Assembly: GCA_013076295.1 (NCBI GenBank)
Contig: RQOL01000855.1
Location: 1,736,001 to 1,800,000 of the forward strand
DNA length: 64,000 nt
DNA from: Sanderia malayensis
Lineage: Eukaryota > Cnidaria > Scyphozoa > Semaeostomeae > Pelagiidae
Direction of reading: 5' to 3'
The notes under the pieces were generated by a model. That model did not search any database and was not told the origin of the DNA. It saw only the letters and a list, made by a program, of their open reading frames with translations. Of the stretch, positions 13,159 through 24,893 are shown piece after piece. The first letter of the stretch is position 1, and each line of letters starts with the position of its first letter. Made by a program: the position numbers and the translations under genes.

Positions 13159-13232
13159 CATTCCTAATTTTCTCATCCATTCCTAATTTTCTCATCCATT
13201 CCTAACTTTCTCATCCATTCCCAACTTTCTCG
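13159..13232. repeat. 19-bp tandem repeat, about 4 copies
   Basis: Unit ATTCCTAATTTTCTCATCC repeated with single-base changes (TAATTTTC to TAACTTTC to CAACTTTC). The gradient of changes suggests older copies at the right edge. Confidence 0.85.
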
Positions 13233-13896
13233 CGAAGCAAGCGTGCAACCCACCCACCCTAAAGGTGGCAATTTCTCACATGTGATAAGCCGACATTGCT
13301 CATCAAAGCAAACTACTCTTGGATATCCTGCCCTATGTTTCAGCAGCTTTATATTTTCGGTTCATTTTATTGACCCATCGGAAATAATTCAAGCAAACTA
13401 TGATTTAATCACAGTCGTATATAAATATTACTTCACTGTGTGAGAAGCAGTAGTTTTAACGTAGCCCGTCACAATGATTACAAGTCTTTTTTGCATGTAA
13501 GTTAATGAAGAATTGTCAACATTGTTCATTGAACTTTTCATCTAGTCGATGTTTTTCCATCACAAGCATTCGCAGGTGCAAAGAGAGTCTTGTTCATCAA
13601 CAAACACGGTGAACAACATATTTAATTTCCATCAGGGTATTCTAAAGGTTATTCCGGAGCAAATATTCCTCAAAATTTAATATTATTTCCCAAGAATTCG
13701 ATTCAATCATTGTTTTTTTATTAATTAAATTTATTCCAAATATGATTTGATTATTATCAAGACTCGCAATATTTTGCTTTAAAATCTCAAAATGCATGGT
13801 ACAATCAAAGCTTTTTATTTCATCACAATTCTTCATTTTTGTCCTTAAAGGAAGCTAAGTTGTTTTGAACTTGATTGTACATGCCTTTTCGTGCAG

Positions 13897-13904
13897 TATA
13901 AAAG
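13897..13904 (+). promoter_or_regulatory. TATA-box candidate upstream of the GPCR
   Basis: TATAAAAG sits about 450 bp before the GPCR start codon. A plausible 5' UTR intron follows, with a donor CAG|GTACC near 14170 and an acceptor CCCAG near 14340 just before the ATG. This is positional inference; no transcript data. Confidence 0.3.
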
Positions 13905-14349
13905 CAGACATCACTGACATCAGCTTTTTTTCTTCGTCTAAGCAGATGTTCAGTGCGTGTTTTGCATATGCTTATAAAAACACAATACTGACGATTTGCC
14001 TCTTAATCTGAGGATAGATGCTAACATATGATGTACAGTTTTTCGTCCACTGGTTTCTTGAGGTTCATATTTTTCTTGTTTCAGGACTTATATAAATGTT
14101 TTATAACAATTGTATATGGAAACTCGAAGCACTACCTTTCAAGCACAGCATAATAAGCCCGCGACACCAGGTACCTTTCAAACAATCTTTATGTTAGAGG
14201 ATTGAGAACTTTATTAATGTCAACTTGCTATTATTCTTATTTAAATAATACTTTTTAACTAGGTTGCTGATATGGCTCTATTTGTTTCATTCTGAAATAC
14301 TGCATCTGAAAGTCAATTGAAACAGAAATAAGAAGCCCAGATAATCTCG

Positions 14350-15390
14350 ATGGATATGAACATCACAGCCTCATCGAAGCCCGTCTTTATATTCCGATCA
14401 GAATGCTATTACTTTAACGAGACGTACTTTTTCAGCGAAGCCGTCAAATGGAATTTCATTGCTATTGGTTTAGCTAATGTTTTCTTGGCCTTGCTAACAG
14501 CTGGATTGAACACCCTGACATTGCTGGTCATCTACAAATCAAGGGAGCTCCATACACCGTCGAATTTCTTCATAGCCGGACTGGCAACTTCAGACCTGTT
14601 CACAGGAGCTCTCACGTTTCCCATGCACGCTATTGTGAATTTCCTATACAGCCAAGCTACTTCGTCCTGTTGGTTACGACTTCTGCTAACGTTTATTGGT
14701 TATTTCTTCGGCACTTGCGGCCTTCTGACGTTACTGATTGTCGCAACTGATCGATACATTGCCGTCTTTCATCCATATCGCTATTCAATACTTACCTTAT
14801 CGACGCGAAACCTGATTAAACCACTTGCGTTTGTATGGCTTATCTCGCTGGTCTTCGTGAGCCTGAGTTTCTTGACGCCGAACTTTCTCCTATACTCTGT
14901 GTTTGTTTTCGTTACGCTACTTGTTCTATGCGTCTGGAGTGTTTACTCGCAGGGTAAGATTCTGAAAATCACGCGAAGGATCATTCGTGAAATTCGTCCC
15001 TCGTCAAACGGATTCCGCGATAGTTCACCCGTTGTTGTACGCTACAACTGTCCAACTGGACGAGTATTCAGCATCCCAACTGCAGAATCAATCCGAGAAG
15101 AGCTGAGAGAGATGAAACAACGAGCCAGGGATCATTTAAATGCTACAAAAGTCACCGTGTCAATCATAGCAGCCCAATATCTATGCTATATTCCACATGG
15201 CATTATAGTCAACCTGTACTTGCTCATGGCTCCAACAACCCATCTTCACATGGCTCACGGTTGGACAGGGACTCTGGCGTTGATGAACTCCACTCTCAAT
15301 CCCATCATATACTGCTGGCAACTCAAAGGGTTTAAGCGGGCAGCCAAGCACTTGTTGTTAAGAAATGATCCTTTTGCTAATCGCAGGTAA
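14350..15390 (+). CDS. Rhodopsin-class (class A) G-protein-coupled receptor, orphan
   Basis: Seven-pass receptor of 346 aa in a single exon. Class A landmarks are Asn54 in TM1 (GLNTL), Asp82 in TM2 (LATSD), Cys107 at the top of TM3, the DRY motif at 134-136 followed by IAVFHPYRY, a TM6 CYIP variant of CWxP near 279, and NPIIY at 317-321. The N-terminus has Asn-glycosylation sequons (NIT, NET) and no signal peptide. The second extracellular loop (SFLTPNFLLYS) is very short and lacks the usual cysteine, so the TM3-ECL2 disulfide is probably absent. Overall shape resembles adenosine/melatonin/trace-amine-like orphan receptors expanded in early animals. The ligand cannot be inferred. Confidence 0.92.
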   Translation: MDMNITASSKPVFIFRSECYYFNETYFFSEAVKWNFIAIGLANVFLALLTAGLNTLTLLVIYKSRELHTPSNFFIAGLATSDLFTGALTFPMHAIVNFLYSQATSSCWLRLLLTFIGYFFGTCGLLTLLIVATDRYIAVFHPYRYSILTLSTRNLIKPLAFVWLISLVFVSLSFLTPNFLLYSVFVFVTLLVLCVWSVYSQGKILKITRRIIREIRPSSNGFRDSSPVVVRYNCPTGRVFSIPTAESIREELREMKQRARDHLNATKVTVSIIAAQYLCYIPHGIIVNLYLLMAPTTHLHMAHGWTGTLALMNSTLNPIIYCWQLKGFKRAAKHLLLRNDPFANRR

Positions 15391-15754
15391 TTTATGAAGA
15401 AACTATTTGTATTCATGGTCACTCAGTGTTGGTGTATATGCAATGATCACTTCTGTTTCGTTAATCATTTAGGGTCATTAATTATAATAAGTATTATTAT
15501 TTATTTGTAAATAGATAGAGTAGGGTGATAAATTAATCAAAAATTTAATTGTGAAGGACAAAATGATATATAAAATAATAATCAATAAAATCATTGTTTC
15601 ATTTGAGTTGCACTGCCGTAAGAGCTTATTATGCCCTCTCTTTGAAACGAAATTTGAATTAACACCCCCCTCTATTAAAAAACCCAGAGTGGTATAACAG
15701 AGCTTCTACGATAAGTCTTGACATTGTTCTTATGTAAGGTAATGTTGGGCTGGC
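15391..15754. other. Convergent spacer between GPCR and chitobiase
   Basis: 364 bp separating two 3' ends on opposite strands. AT-rich with A/T runs that can serve as poly(A) signals for both. Nothing else seen. Confidence 0.5.
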
Positions 15755-17644
15755 TCAGTTGACAAACACTGCATCCCACATTTTCTTCGTTTCTGCTTTT
15801 GCTTTAGCAGAGTCCGTGTAGTTGAGGCAATTGATGTTCCAGAAAGCTAATCCTCGGAGATTGAAATCTCTGATGCCATGTTGATATTTGAGAATGAGGC
15901 TCTGAGGATCATCGTACCATATTTGGTGCATACTATCATCTTCTGCATCTCTGTAGTTGAAGAAAGGAGATTGGCTCTCGTCGTCAAATTGTCGTCCGCC
16001 TATTGCTTTGGGAAGAAATTCTGACAAAATGCTTGAATAGCAGTATTGACGACCAGCTGCATCGCTGCAATTCACTCCACGAAATGGCACTTTTTTGATC
16101 TCACATCTATTTCTGCCAGAGAATCTGATACATGGGTAATTGTAGCCGTACCATGGCAGACCAAGAACCAGTTTCTTTGAATCTATTCCCAGAGCTAAAT
16201 ATTTCGTTATACCTACGAGCAATAAACAATTAAAATTAAGAATTCAATAGTCTGTAAAATGTGCCAATAAGAAATTTCAATTTCAAATTCCAGTCGAGGT
16301 TGAATGACGTATAACAGCACACGTGTGTGAAAGTGTGTGAAGGAGGTGTGTCCGTCTGACCTGGGCTTCAAATTTTCGAAAAACAACTGCAGTTATCTAC
16401 TTATTAATAAAATTGTGTTTATTATACAAAGTATTTGCTGGACAGCACAATGTTTTGCTGGTTGCTGAAATGTATGAGGTGGGACAGTAGTTTTGCGAAT
16501 GGCTTTTTTGTCTCACACGTGGAGGCTAGGCCAAGTCAAATGCGGTATAGTAACCACTTTATAAGCCTATCAAATGGTGAAGAGTTTAACAGCATACTGA
16601 ATATTCAAGGTAAGCAAGATTCTATCCCTGAATGACGCTTTGCATTTCTCATTTATCACTTAACACGGGGTTATTTAGCTTTAGTTACTTTTAAATTCAA
16701 GCATGGCATATTCTCACGGGTCGTCGAAATGTAGTAATACCTTGTGATGTAATCTGGTACGCTGAATTGGGTCCAGCAATACAATCTCCAAATATTTGAC
16801 TCCTTTCATCATAAGACATTACAATTAAGAAATCTGTTACATTTGCAAGACTCGCATAATCATAGCATCGAGAATCTATGCACTTCGGGGACCATGCAAC
16901 ATCCACTGTCACCTACGGAACAAATTTACTTTTTTACGAATTTATTTATTTATGCCAATTCAAATACGGCATAAGAGGCATGTCCCTGCATTTTATTTTG
17001 ATATTTTTACAGAAACTAACGTCTTTTACCTGTGAGCCAGGAATCTGAGCGTGAAAGGCTTCAGTAATTTCCTTTGAGAATTCAGTCATTGCCTTCTCTT
17101 CTGGTGACCCTTGCTTCACTGGTTGTTCGATATCTATGTTAATCCCATCAGCATAGAGGCTTTTTGCCTTTTCAAGGACAGCATTTATCTGTTCTTTGCG
17201 ATATCCTTCATCAACAAGCTTTGATACTGGACAGTCAAACTTTAAAGTTAATCGCACACCCTGGGGAAATATAACACCGTCAGCCAGCACAGCAACAAAA
17301 CAATAATTGTCTCAAGTTAAATAAAATGCAATTAAATAAATGAAATAAATGAATCGAGTTGGTTCTACCTTCGAATGAGCGTAGCATAACATTTCAGGAT
17401 CCCATTTTCCAAATACCGAAATTGTTGTGATTTTTTCCCAGTCGTAATGTTTCCAGTTTGACGACTCTGTGGAAAATCCATAAACTTCTTGTCTAGGCCC
17501 AACTTTCAGAGCAGCACACAATGACTTGTCCTTGCATATACAGCTGTCCTCAGTTTCATTTTCCAGTCTCTCAAACGACAGGCATGATGATACAAATAGT
17601 ATTGAAAGTAAACAGCTATTACTTAAAAAGAAATGCAGCTTCAT
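15755..17644 (-). CDS. CTBS: Di-N-acetylchitobiase (GH18)
   Basis: Lysosomal glycosidase that in the family splits the reducing-end GlcNAc from the chitobiose core of N-glycans. Exons in coding order: 17644-17369, 17260-17030, 16912-16741, 16212-15755; 378 aa against ~385 in vertebrates. A signal peptide follows the ATG at 17644 (MKLHFFLSNSCLLSILFVSS). The GH18 active-site segment is DGINIDIEQ (residues 130-138), with Glu137 as predicted acid/base; Asn133 replaces the first Asp of the classic motif, as I recall for the vertebrate enzyme. Other conserved blocks are VDVAWSPK, MSYDE, LPWYGY, VPFRG and SDAAGRQ. All junctions preserve frame and use consensus GT-AG sites. Confidence 0.93.
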
Positions 17645-18194
17645 TCTGCAATCGCCGTCGTCAATTTTTTTGCACTTTTGATCAACTTCAATGCGCGGAA
17701 GTTTTTCGTCGAACTTCCTTCCGAGAAACAAATCAGCGGATCAGATAACAAGGGTGAAGATGCAATGACGTCATAAGTGTTTACTTTTATTCATGTTTAC
17801 GTTTACTTTTATTGTTGCTTCACTGAATAATAATAATAATATATCAATAATTATACAGGTTTGCTTGGTCAGCAAAGAACAGCTGTAACAGTGAACTATG
17901 AACTGCTTTGTCAAAATCAGCGAACTAGTTCATGTAGGCATTGAAATATACGATGTGCAGGTTCTGCACTTTAAACTGTTATGCAGGGTTAGAAGTAGTC
18001 TTTGAATTAATTGAGATTCACGCCAATGAAATTAAGGCTTGAAAATTATTTGTTAAAACACTTGTCATAAATTTTGATCCATACATAAAAAGAACAACAC
18101 ATTACTCAAAATCAAAGATGTGAACCGATTTGAGACATGAACAACGCAAAAACGATATTTTAACAACAAATTACGTTATTTTCTATAACTTCAA
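17645..18194. other. Spacer between CTBS and the GDH/6PGL gene
   Basis: 550 bp containing the CTBS promoter side and the 3' UTR of the downstream minus-strand gene. A short (AAT)n run lies near 17826-17840. No gene recognised. Confidence 0.45.
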
Positions 18195-20663
18195 TTATTT
18201 CTCATTTCCAAACGCAACTTCATCTATATACCAAGTTACTGATTTAAAATCTCTTCTAAGCAGCAAGACTGGTACCTCCTCGTTGCTTGTGTATCCAGCA
18301 GTTTTTAATTTCTCGATAATATTCTTTTTCTTCTCACCTGCAGCTATCACAATCACTTTCCTTGCACTATTGATCAAATGAAACGACATTGACACCCTTC
18401 TCGGGACATTATTTTTTGGTCCTTTGTCAGTAACAATTATTGCTTCGGTAGAATTAAGAGCTGCGTGGTCCCAAGGAAACAGCGAGGCAACATGTCCATC
18501 GGCTCCCAGTCCGAGGATTATCATATTAAATTTCATCGAAGGTATCCATGATTTTATGTCTTCTTCGTACGCCTGAAGGTTGCGATATTGACAAGCTGCA
18601 TCCACTCGAATTGGGTGAATGTTAAAATAAGGCAGCTGAAGGCAGTTTAATAGATTATCATGAATGAGCTTGAAGTTTGAAAGAGTGTGATTCAAAGGAA
18701 CGCATCTCTCATCCACAATCCAAACATGCAGATACTTCGCATCAATCTTATGTTTTGCTTTGCATAATTTCGCAAGCATTGGCTTAATGCTGCTACCTCC
18801 TGGTAATGCAACGTGGTAAAAATCATTCTCTCGAACTGTTTCAGTAATTTCTTTCATAAATTCGTCAAACATGTTATTCGTCAAATATTCAATGGTCCCT
18901 CTTACTAATTTACTGCCAAGAAATGTTTCATGTGTGATGGATGAAAATTGTTGCGTGGATCTCACATAATAAGGATCATAATCACTATCATCATTATAAG
19001 ATATTTCCCTATCATCCTGATGAGATATTTCCCCATCTGTCTGCTTCCAATGCAATTTTCCAGCAATAGGATCGTAGTAGATGTTAGGAAATGGATTGCT
19101 TTTCATGTCGTACTTAATTAATCGCAACTCTCCTGATTGTATAGCAGACTGAAGCGGATCCCAAATCCTCCATGCTTCAAGTAGCGAGTGCAATTGAACA
19201 AAATACGACCTATCACCATCATAAATCTTCTCAATTAGCGTGGTATAAGCATCTATCACTTTCTTTGGCTTTAGAACTATTAAATTATTCTTTGCAGTAG
19301 TCTTATCCCAATATGATTAAAATTCAAGTTTTAAAGAATCTTGCCAATTTTGAATTTCAACTGCTGGTCCATCATACTTTGAGCTGTGGATGTAGAACTT
19401 TATAAATGCTTTTTCGTTGTCATTGTTGTCAATGTCTTCAGAAGCAGATGAATTTAATATATATGGAGTTTTAAAATTAACTTTAACATAGGTAGATTTT
19501 TCATTCAGCTGTTTTCCACTCACCATGAACAATGGAACATTTTCCCAATCATTTTGGCCTGTATGCAAAACAACTACTGCATAAGTAGCTGTGGAGCTGT
19601 TGTCGAGAGCCTCGGCCCTTCTATCTTCCATAACATGACGTGTATAGTTCTTATACTGTCCCGCAACAGCCATACCGGGTACGGGTGAGAAAATGCTTTG
19701 CAATGTTTGCAACTTTAACTGCTCAAATGGTTGACTAGGATGTTGCATCGGATGGGGCATTAATACTCTAGCTAATACCTCAGTTAGATGGTTCTGCATT
19801 ACATCCAAAACAACTCCATATTTATTGTAAAACTCTGTTCTTCCTTTACAGTCAACAGTTTCTTTCATAACTACTTCTACACTCTCAATAAATTGATTGT
19901 TCCAAATTCTGTGAAGCATGTTGTAATTGTTGGCTCTAAATTTCAGCACCTCATCAACTGTCTGTTTACCCAAATAATGATCAACTCTGTAGATTTGCTC
20001 CTCTTTGAAATATTTCAATATTTCTTCTCCTAGACTTTTGGCAGACTTCTGGTCATGACCAAACGGTTTTTCAAGCACAATCCTTATCTTCGTGTTGAAT
20101 GAATCCATTGGTCGTAAGTACATGTTTATAAATTTAACAATTCCTTCGTAAGCAAAGGGAGGAACGGATAAATAGTAAATTCTCGCCTTTTCTCTGATCT
20201 GAGTTTGCTGCAATTCACTATTAATTATTTTCGACAATGTCACATAATCCTCTTCTGTCTTGGTTCTGTAGTAAGAGAATAATTTTGAAAACCCAGTAAT
20301 ACTTCCCTTGCAGTTATCAATCTCGTCATTAGATATTGAAGCCTTCGTCTGGCAAAGCTTTTCTGACGACAACAAACTATTCAAAGCTTGTCTTCCATGT
20401 TCTTCATCCCTTCTGCCAGTGGCATATATTCGAAGTAGATCACCTGTGTTGCCTCCGATCTTTGAAAGATATAACTTGTAAAACCCAGGCCATAAATAAC
20501 GACTTGCTAAGTCCCCTGTCGATCCGAACAATATTATCGTTGTTTGCGTTTGGTTTGCACTGAAACTAGGCCCAGGCGAAGCCTCTTCAAAAACTGTAGC
20601 ATCAAGTGAGCATGGTAGCAGGATAAAACAGGCTATCTCAAAAACAATAATAATGTAAGACAT
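18195..20663 (-). CDS. H6PD: GDH/6PGL ER bifunctional protein (hexose-6-phosphate dehydrogenase), with one in-frame TAA
   Basis: ER-lumen enzyme that oxidises hexose-6-phosphate and hydrolyses the lactone, making luminal NADPH. It is intronless over 2.47 kb, about 821 aa. The ATG at 20663 (MSYIIIVFEIACFILLP) gives a signal peptide; the frame is open 76 codons further upstream. G6PD half: FGSTGDLASRYLWPGFYKLY, EKPFG and the active-site block YRVDHYLGKQ. 6PGL half: LPGGSS, WIVDERCVP and LGLGADGHVASLFP. The two halves are in the same frame but separated by a TAA at 19317-19319 (after KLEF, before SYWDK). The flanks still look coding. Options are a nonsense allele, an assembly error, readthrough, or a cryptic ~72-nt intron removing it (weak GTTGAA donor). 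No KDEL-type tail is visible. Confidence 0.88.
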
Positions 20664-21476
20664 GTTGGTGATGGAACTGAGGTTTCGTTCAATCACTTTG
20701 TGTTTCCTCCATCTCCATCTGCAATCTTTCCTTTCCTTCATTCCCGGAATTTTGTTTACAGCCCGCTTCAGTAGCCTCGTTCCAATCTTGGAACCTCGCT
20801 TGAGGATTGTCCAGAGAAACACTTCCTTTTCGTGCTGCCACCAAGGGTGTAAAACAACGGTCTGCCTTACTTTATTCTTCAGTTTTTTCAATTATGAATT
20901 GTTTGCCGATATAAAAACACATCCATTGAGATATTGTCGCATAGTTGAAAACCTCAGAGCATTAGATGATAATATAACTTTGTTATTCCATACCATATAT
21001 GGTGACAAAACCTACTAGGTTATTCTTAATAAAAACGAAATGACTTTATCTTTCTTTGTCATCTTCGTACGGTTGCTAGGTGAGGTGCAGGATAAGTGAG
21101 AAAGATAATGCATTGGCCATTAGCAACGAATATCGGTTGGTTTGTGCAAGACAATGGTTGCCAATTGCAGCCATGGTGATTTGAGTAAGATTGTTCATGA
21201 AATTGGCTAAGAATGATAGGTATTGTGAGCTCCATCTGTCTTTTGCGGGGGGTGCTGATACTTGAAGCGAGTCTTCGCGTTCCATCTAATTCAATCAGCT
21301 TTGAACAACACCGATTTGGTTTGTAATTCTTTGATCCAGAGATAAATCAAAGCACTCAAGACTGTTAATACATTATGATGACATTTTCATGTGAATAAGA
21401 TCTACCAAGTGAAGTATCAAGTCGTTTAGTTGATATATATATATTTATAAAGACGTGAGTAGCTTTTATTATATAT
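20664..21476. other. Divergent spacer between H6PD and the orphan ORF
   Basis: 813 bp between two divergent starts. Part (20664-20891) stays open in the H6PD frame and may be 5' UTR or an N-terminal extension rich in Lys/Arg. A 69-codon minus-strand ORF (21076-21285) has no recognisable domain. TATATATATATTTATA lies just before the orphan ORF. Confidence 0.4.
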
Positions 21477-22535
21477 ATGAGGATGCAAGGTAATCGGGAA
21501 ATATCAGTTTTGAAAACGACGAGGATTAGAAATTCAACGGAGCAAAGGACTAGTGGGAAGAAAATATGTCTTGATTTTTACCAAGCGGCTAAACCGAAAC
21601 AATCCACTGTGAAATGTACCTGTGTATGTCGGGAAGTGGAGAATTCTGTGCGCAAACAGAGCTATAAAAACGAAGATCGTTCATTGTTGCATCGCACAAC
21701 CAACTTATCATGGCTTGGCAAGGAAAGTGATAGATTTTCAACAAGTGAAGAGTTAACAAGCAGCAACGCAAACGCACTTAATCGACGATATGCAAATTGT
21801 CACGAAAACTGGCGGATTGCCGGTAAGGATTACAGGATGAAAGGGCTGGATAAATCTATAAATACGAGAGGATTAACAAGAAAACGTTGTGACAGAGGAC
21901 AGCACGATGGTTGTGGCACTCTGGTGGAGTTACACGACGATAGGTACGATAACTATGGCGATAAACACGATAACTATGACGATACGTGCGATAGCTACAC
22001 CTCGGAAAAGTTTTCACCATTAAGACAAGAGATTTCAGATAATGCCGATGCCACTGATGCCAGCCAACGCTCCAGAAGACGCAGTACCGGGCAAGGAGTA
22101 TTTAGACGTTCTTCAAAATCCAGTCACTCATGCAATTTCGGAGGAGCATGGAAGCTTGGTAATGACAGTTACAACAGTTTGCCGCTGCGTTTAGAAACAT
22201 GCAGTGTTTTAGCCCAGTCTCGAGCTAACAGCTACGGCAATTATAAGTCCTCCTTGCCTTCAGAAAAGAAATTTGTTATCTCTCATTGTCTACCATTGAT
22301 AAACTCTGGTTTTCCTTTTGAGAAGAACGAAAAAGTCACAGTTATTCGAGACACAAGTGCCGGGCTTGAGATAGAGAGAAGGATAATGAAATCTGTTAAA
22401 CAACAACGCGAATCATCATCCTATGTTCACAGGGAAGTTCAAAGCAGAAGATGCCTCAATGGCTGCTCAACTTCGAGCGATAGAAGAACTACACTTTGGG
22501 TGGAGAGTCAAAGAAGTTTGCAAAGAGTAATTTAA
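21477..22535 (+). CDS. Orphan single-exon protein, 352 aa
   Basis: A 1,059-bp open frame in AT-rich DNA is unlikely by chance. Composition is hydrophilic, rich in Ser, Arg, Asn and Asp, with scattered cysteines, including a CTCVC pair. A short Asp/Tyr/Asn repeat (DDRYDNYGDKHDNYDD) lies around residues 153-170. Ser/Arg-rich tracts (SQRSRRRS, RRSSKSSHS) look like phosphorylation or nuclear-type low complexity. No signal peptide, membrane segment or known domain is visible. It is divergent from H6PD. It could be a lineage-specific disordered protein or one exon of a larger gene. The ATG at 21477 is followed by another at 21483. Confidence 0.5.
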   Translation: MRMQGNREISVLKTTRIRNSTEQRTSGKKICLDFYQAAKPKQSTVKCTCVCREVENSVRKQSYKNEDRSLLHRTTNLSWLGKESDRFSTSEELTSSNANALNRRYANCHENWRIAGKDYRMKGLDKSINTRGLTRKRCDRGQHDGCGTLVELHDDRYDNYGDKHDNYDDTCDSYTSEKFSPLRQEISDNADATDASQRSRRRSTGQGVFRRSSKSSHSCNFGGAWKLGNDSYNSLPLRLETCSVLAQSRANSYGNYKSSLPSEKKFVISHCLPLINSGFPFEKNEKVTVIRDTSAGLEIERRIMKSVKQQRESSSYVHREVQSRRCLNGCSTSSDRRTTLWVESQRSLQRVI

Positions 22536-23046
22536 AAACACGAATGCATCATTCAATCTTATTGATATTAAAACCCTGATTCCAACAAGGCACTATGAAT
22601 TATAGTACTTTGTTGTAGAGTTCTATGTTGTGTTGTCGTGTGCAATGACTGTAATTTAATGATCTCGTTATAACTATCATAGAATAGCGATGAATCCATC
22701 ATATCTGTTTTGTTCAGTTCTTTACTAGATTGGCTCGTCATCCTTATACTCTGATGTCAGCATGTATAAGTGCACTTTTAGCAAAACTGATATCTGTCTT
22801 TGAAACCCACTTTATCTCACCTTATTTATATATAAGAAACTTGTTCGTAGAAAATTAGACCTGGGATGGTGTAAGAAACTTTATCATTCAAGAATTGCCA
22901 AGAAACTGTTAGTTAAACTGTTGGAAAGTTTAAATGCGGAAAATAAGAACCCGGACAAGAAACTGTTAGTACTAAAACGCCAAACTGCCATGTCAACTTC
23001 AGGATTTTAACATTTCTTTTATAAAACTTTTGGTGGGCATACGTGG
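22536..23046. other. Intergenic, 510 bp
   Basis: AT-rich sequence after the orphan ORF. AAGAAACTGTTAGT recurs near 22902 and 22958. No gene recognised. Confidence 0.35.
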
Positions 23047-23049
23047 GAA

Positions 23050-23834
23050 GATGTTGTCCCCTTATCCATCCAAAGATGTTTATTCATCTGCGTATTGTTG
23101 GCAAGACTTGACTGGGTACAAGAGATTGTTACGACTTGGAGAACCCATTAAAAGTGATGGGTAAGATAAGACTCCTTTTGACAATCAATGATTTCCATTG
23201 CACATTTGTCATGCAAATGTATGAAGCACAACTCCAACGCTTACTTTGAAGTTTGACCATCTGCACCAGGGGGTTATGCTATTATATGATTAACTTAAAG
23301 AAGCAGCCACTGTCATGACATATAAGATCATTAATTAACAGCACCCAAAGTTTGAGACAAAGAGATACAAGATTGTTTATATTTTTCAATAATGATATAG
23401 AATAATTTACATAGTCGATTTTAAAAACTGCCATTGACTATCTCAAAAAACACCTTTACTCAAAACTCGCATGTCATATCGTTGGTCAGATCGGGTCATT
23501 TTGAAGAAATGTCGAGATAGGAGCAGGCACACTGTTAATAATTCAATAGTAATCATAATAAGCCGATTAATGACGTTATATTATTTCAAAAAGAAAAGAT
23601 TCCAGGTTGGATTTATTTGTTCTAACAAGGCAAAGGGGACGAACTGAAAAGGCTGGTGGGTGGATGGAACAAATTACATTCATTCGACTCCATTGTTTAT
23701 TTGGAAACAAGCGAACGAGGAAGTTGATTCAACAATCCAGGGGGAGGGAGCCGTCTATCGAGTTTCGATTCTGGACGCAAGAGAGCTCGACCTTCTACGA
23801 AGCCCACATTCCGTCATGCAGATATATCGAATAA
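23050..23834 (+). CDS. Possible two-exon gene, unknown function
   Basis: A short open exon starts with ATG near 23050 (MLSPYPSKDVYSS...) and ends at a GGTAAGA donor near 23160. An acceptor ending AACAAG near 23631 would join it in frame to an open stretch ending at 23834. The join would encode roughly 105 aa with aromatic-rich segments. A second overlapping frame (23660-23869) is also open, so the true frame is unclear. No domain is recognised. Recorded as a weak candidate because composition and splice signals look better than the surrounding DNA. Confidence 0.22.
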
Positions 23835-23869
23835 CGTTATTTCGAGGAGATAATGAGTTGGTTGACTGA

Positions 23870-24893
23870 GGACTGAAACGTTGCTTCAGTCATATTCATC
23901 CTTTTTTATTCATCACATCTTGCATGCGGTATGAGGTTATTGGCCTAGAGACGTTTCTGCTCTTCGATTTACTTCTTGTTTAGAAGTAGATACAAGAGTA
24001 AGAAACGTGTAATGCAACCTAACCTCGTTATGGGTTTGCCGAATAAGCCTTCTTCGCTCCTCTTTGCTTGAATCTGAACAAATAAATCCGGTTGAGATTG
24101 AAATGGGTGGATTTATTGAGAAAGGGCTAAGTGGGATTGTTAAGAGTTTTTACTATGGAATAGGGGTATCTGCAACATCTGACAACGAGCTTTGAGCCGA
24201 AGTGTTTTCGACTCGTCTAAAATTTGACAAAAATTAACATATGTAAAATGTTCTATACAATTAAAAATAACTACCATCTTTTGGCTTTCCTTCTTGTTAA
24301 GCTTTTCAAGCTTAACTTCTCTTCTTCTTTATGTTTTTGTGCTTTCTTCTATTTATATTTTTTTTGTGCTTTCTTCTATTTATATTTTTTTGTGCTTTTC
24401 TTCTATTTATAATTTTTTTGTATTTTTATATTTTTATAATTTTTTTTCTTTTTCTTTGTAAATTTTCTTTTTTGTTTCCTAGAGAATAGAAAACAATAGT
24501 TTTTGAAGCAACTAAACCAAAATTCATGCACTTTTCAAATCGAAGCTACTAGCATGAACCAACTAAACAAATGAACTTAATATACTTACACTATGCTAAA
24601 GTAAAAACCCTTTACGCATTCCTCCGAAACCAGTCTCGTGTTTCTGGGCTGGCTTCTTCTGTGCATTTGGTTCAGTTTCCTTTGAACTCCCAGGTTTTTT
24701 TTCATCTTTCTACAAATGGAGCGAAGGTTTTTTCTATTATCCACAAAATGGAAAGCTTGGCCTCCACCAGATTGGGCAAAGAATTAAATGGAAGATTAAC
24801 TCAATCTTCCACTTATTACCTTATTTAAGTAATTAAATAAAGAACTAATGAACTCAATTGTAACGTGGCTATTTCAGACTTTGATTTAAGTTT
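23870..24893. other. AT-rich interval with a 27-bp tandem repeat
   Basis: No gene seen. Three near-identical copies of TTTTGTGCTTTCTTCTATTTATATT occupy about 24337-24415, followed by T-rich low-complexity sequence to about 24475. Confidence 0.6.

Larger units (their letters stand above)
10193..14349. other. 4-kb gene-poor interval
   Basis: AT-rich sequence without a convincing gene. It has a T-rich stretch with a diverged direct duplication (about 10655-10740, GTTTGTGTATATTTATATT twice), a 19-bp tandem repeat at 13160-13232 and a promoter-like TATA box at 13897. A short open stretch at 10861-10902 starting with ATG and ending in a GTAAGG donor could be an orphan 5' exon, but no partner was found. 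Confidence 0.4.

Noticed and set aside
21076..21285. 69-codon minus-strand ORF upstream of H6PD
   Set aside because: Could be a 5' exon, but no in-frame donor/acceptor pair to H6PD was found and no domain is visible.
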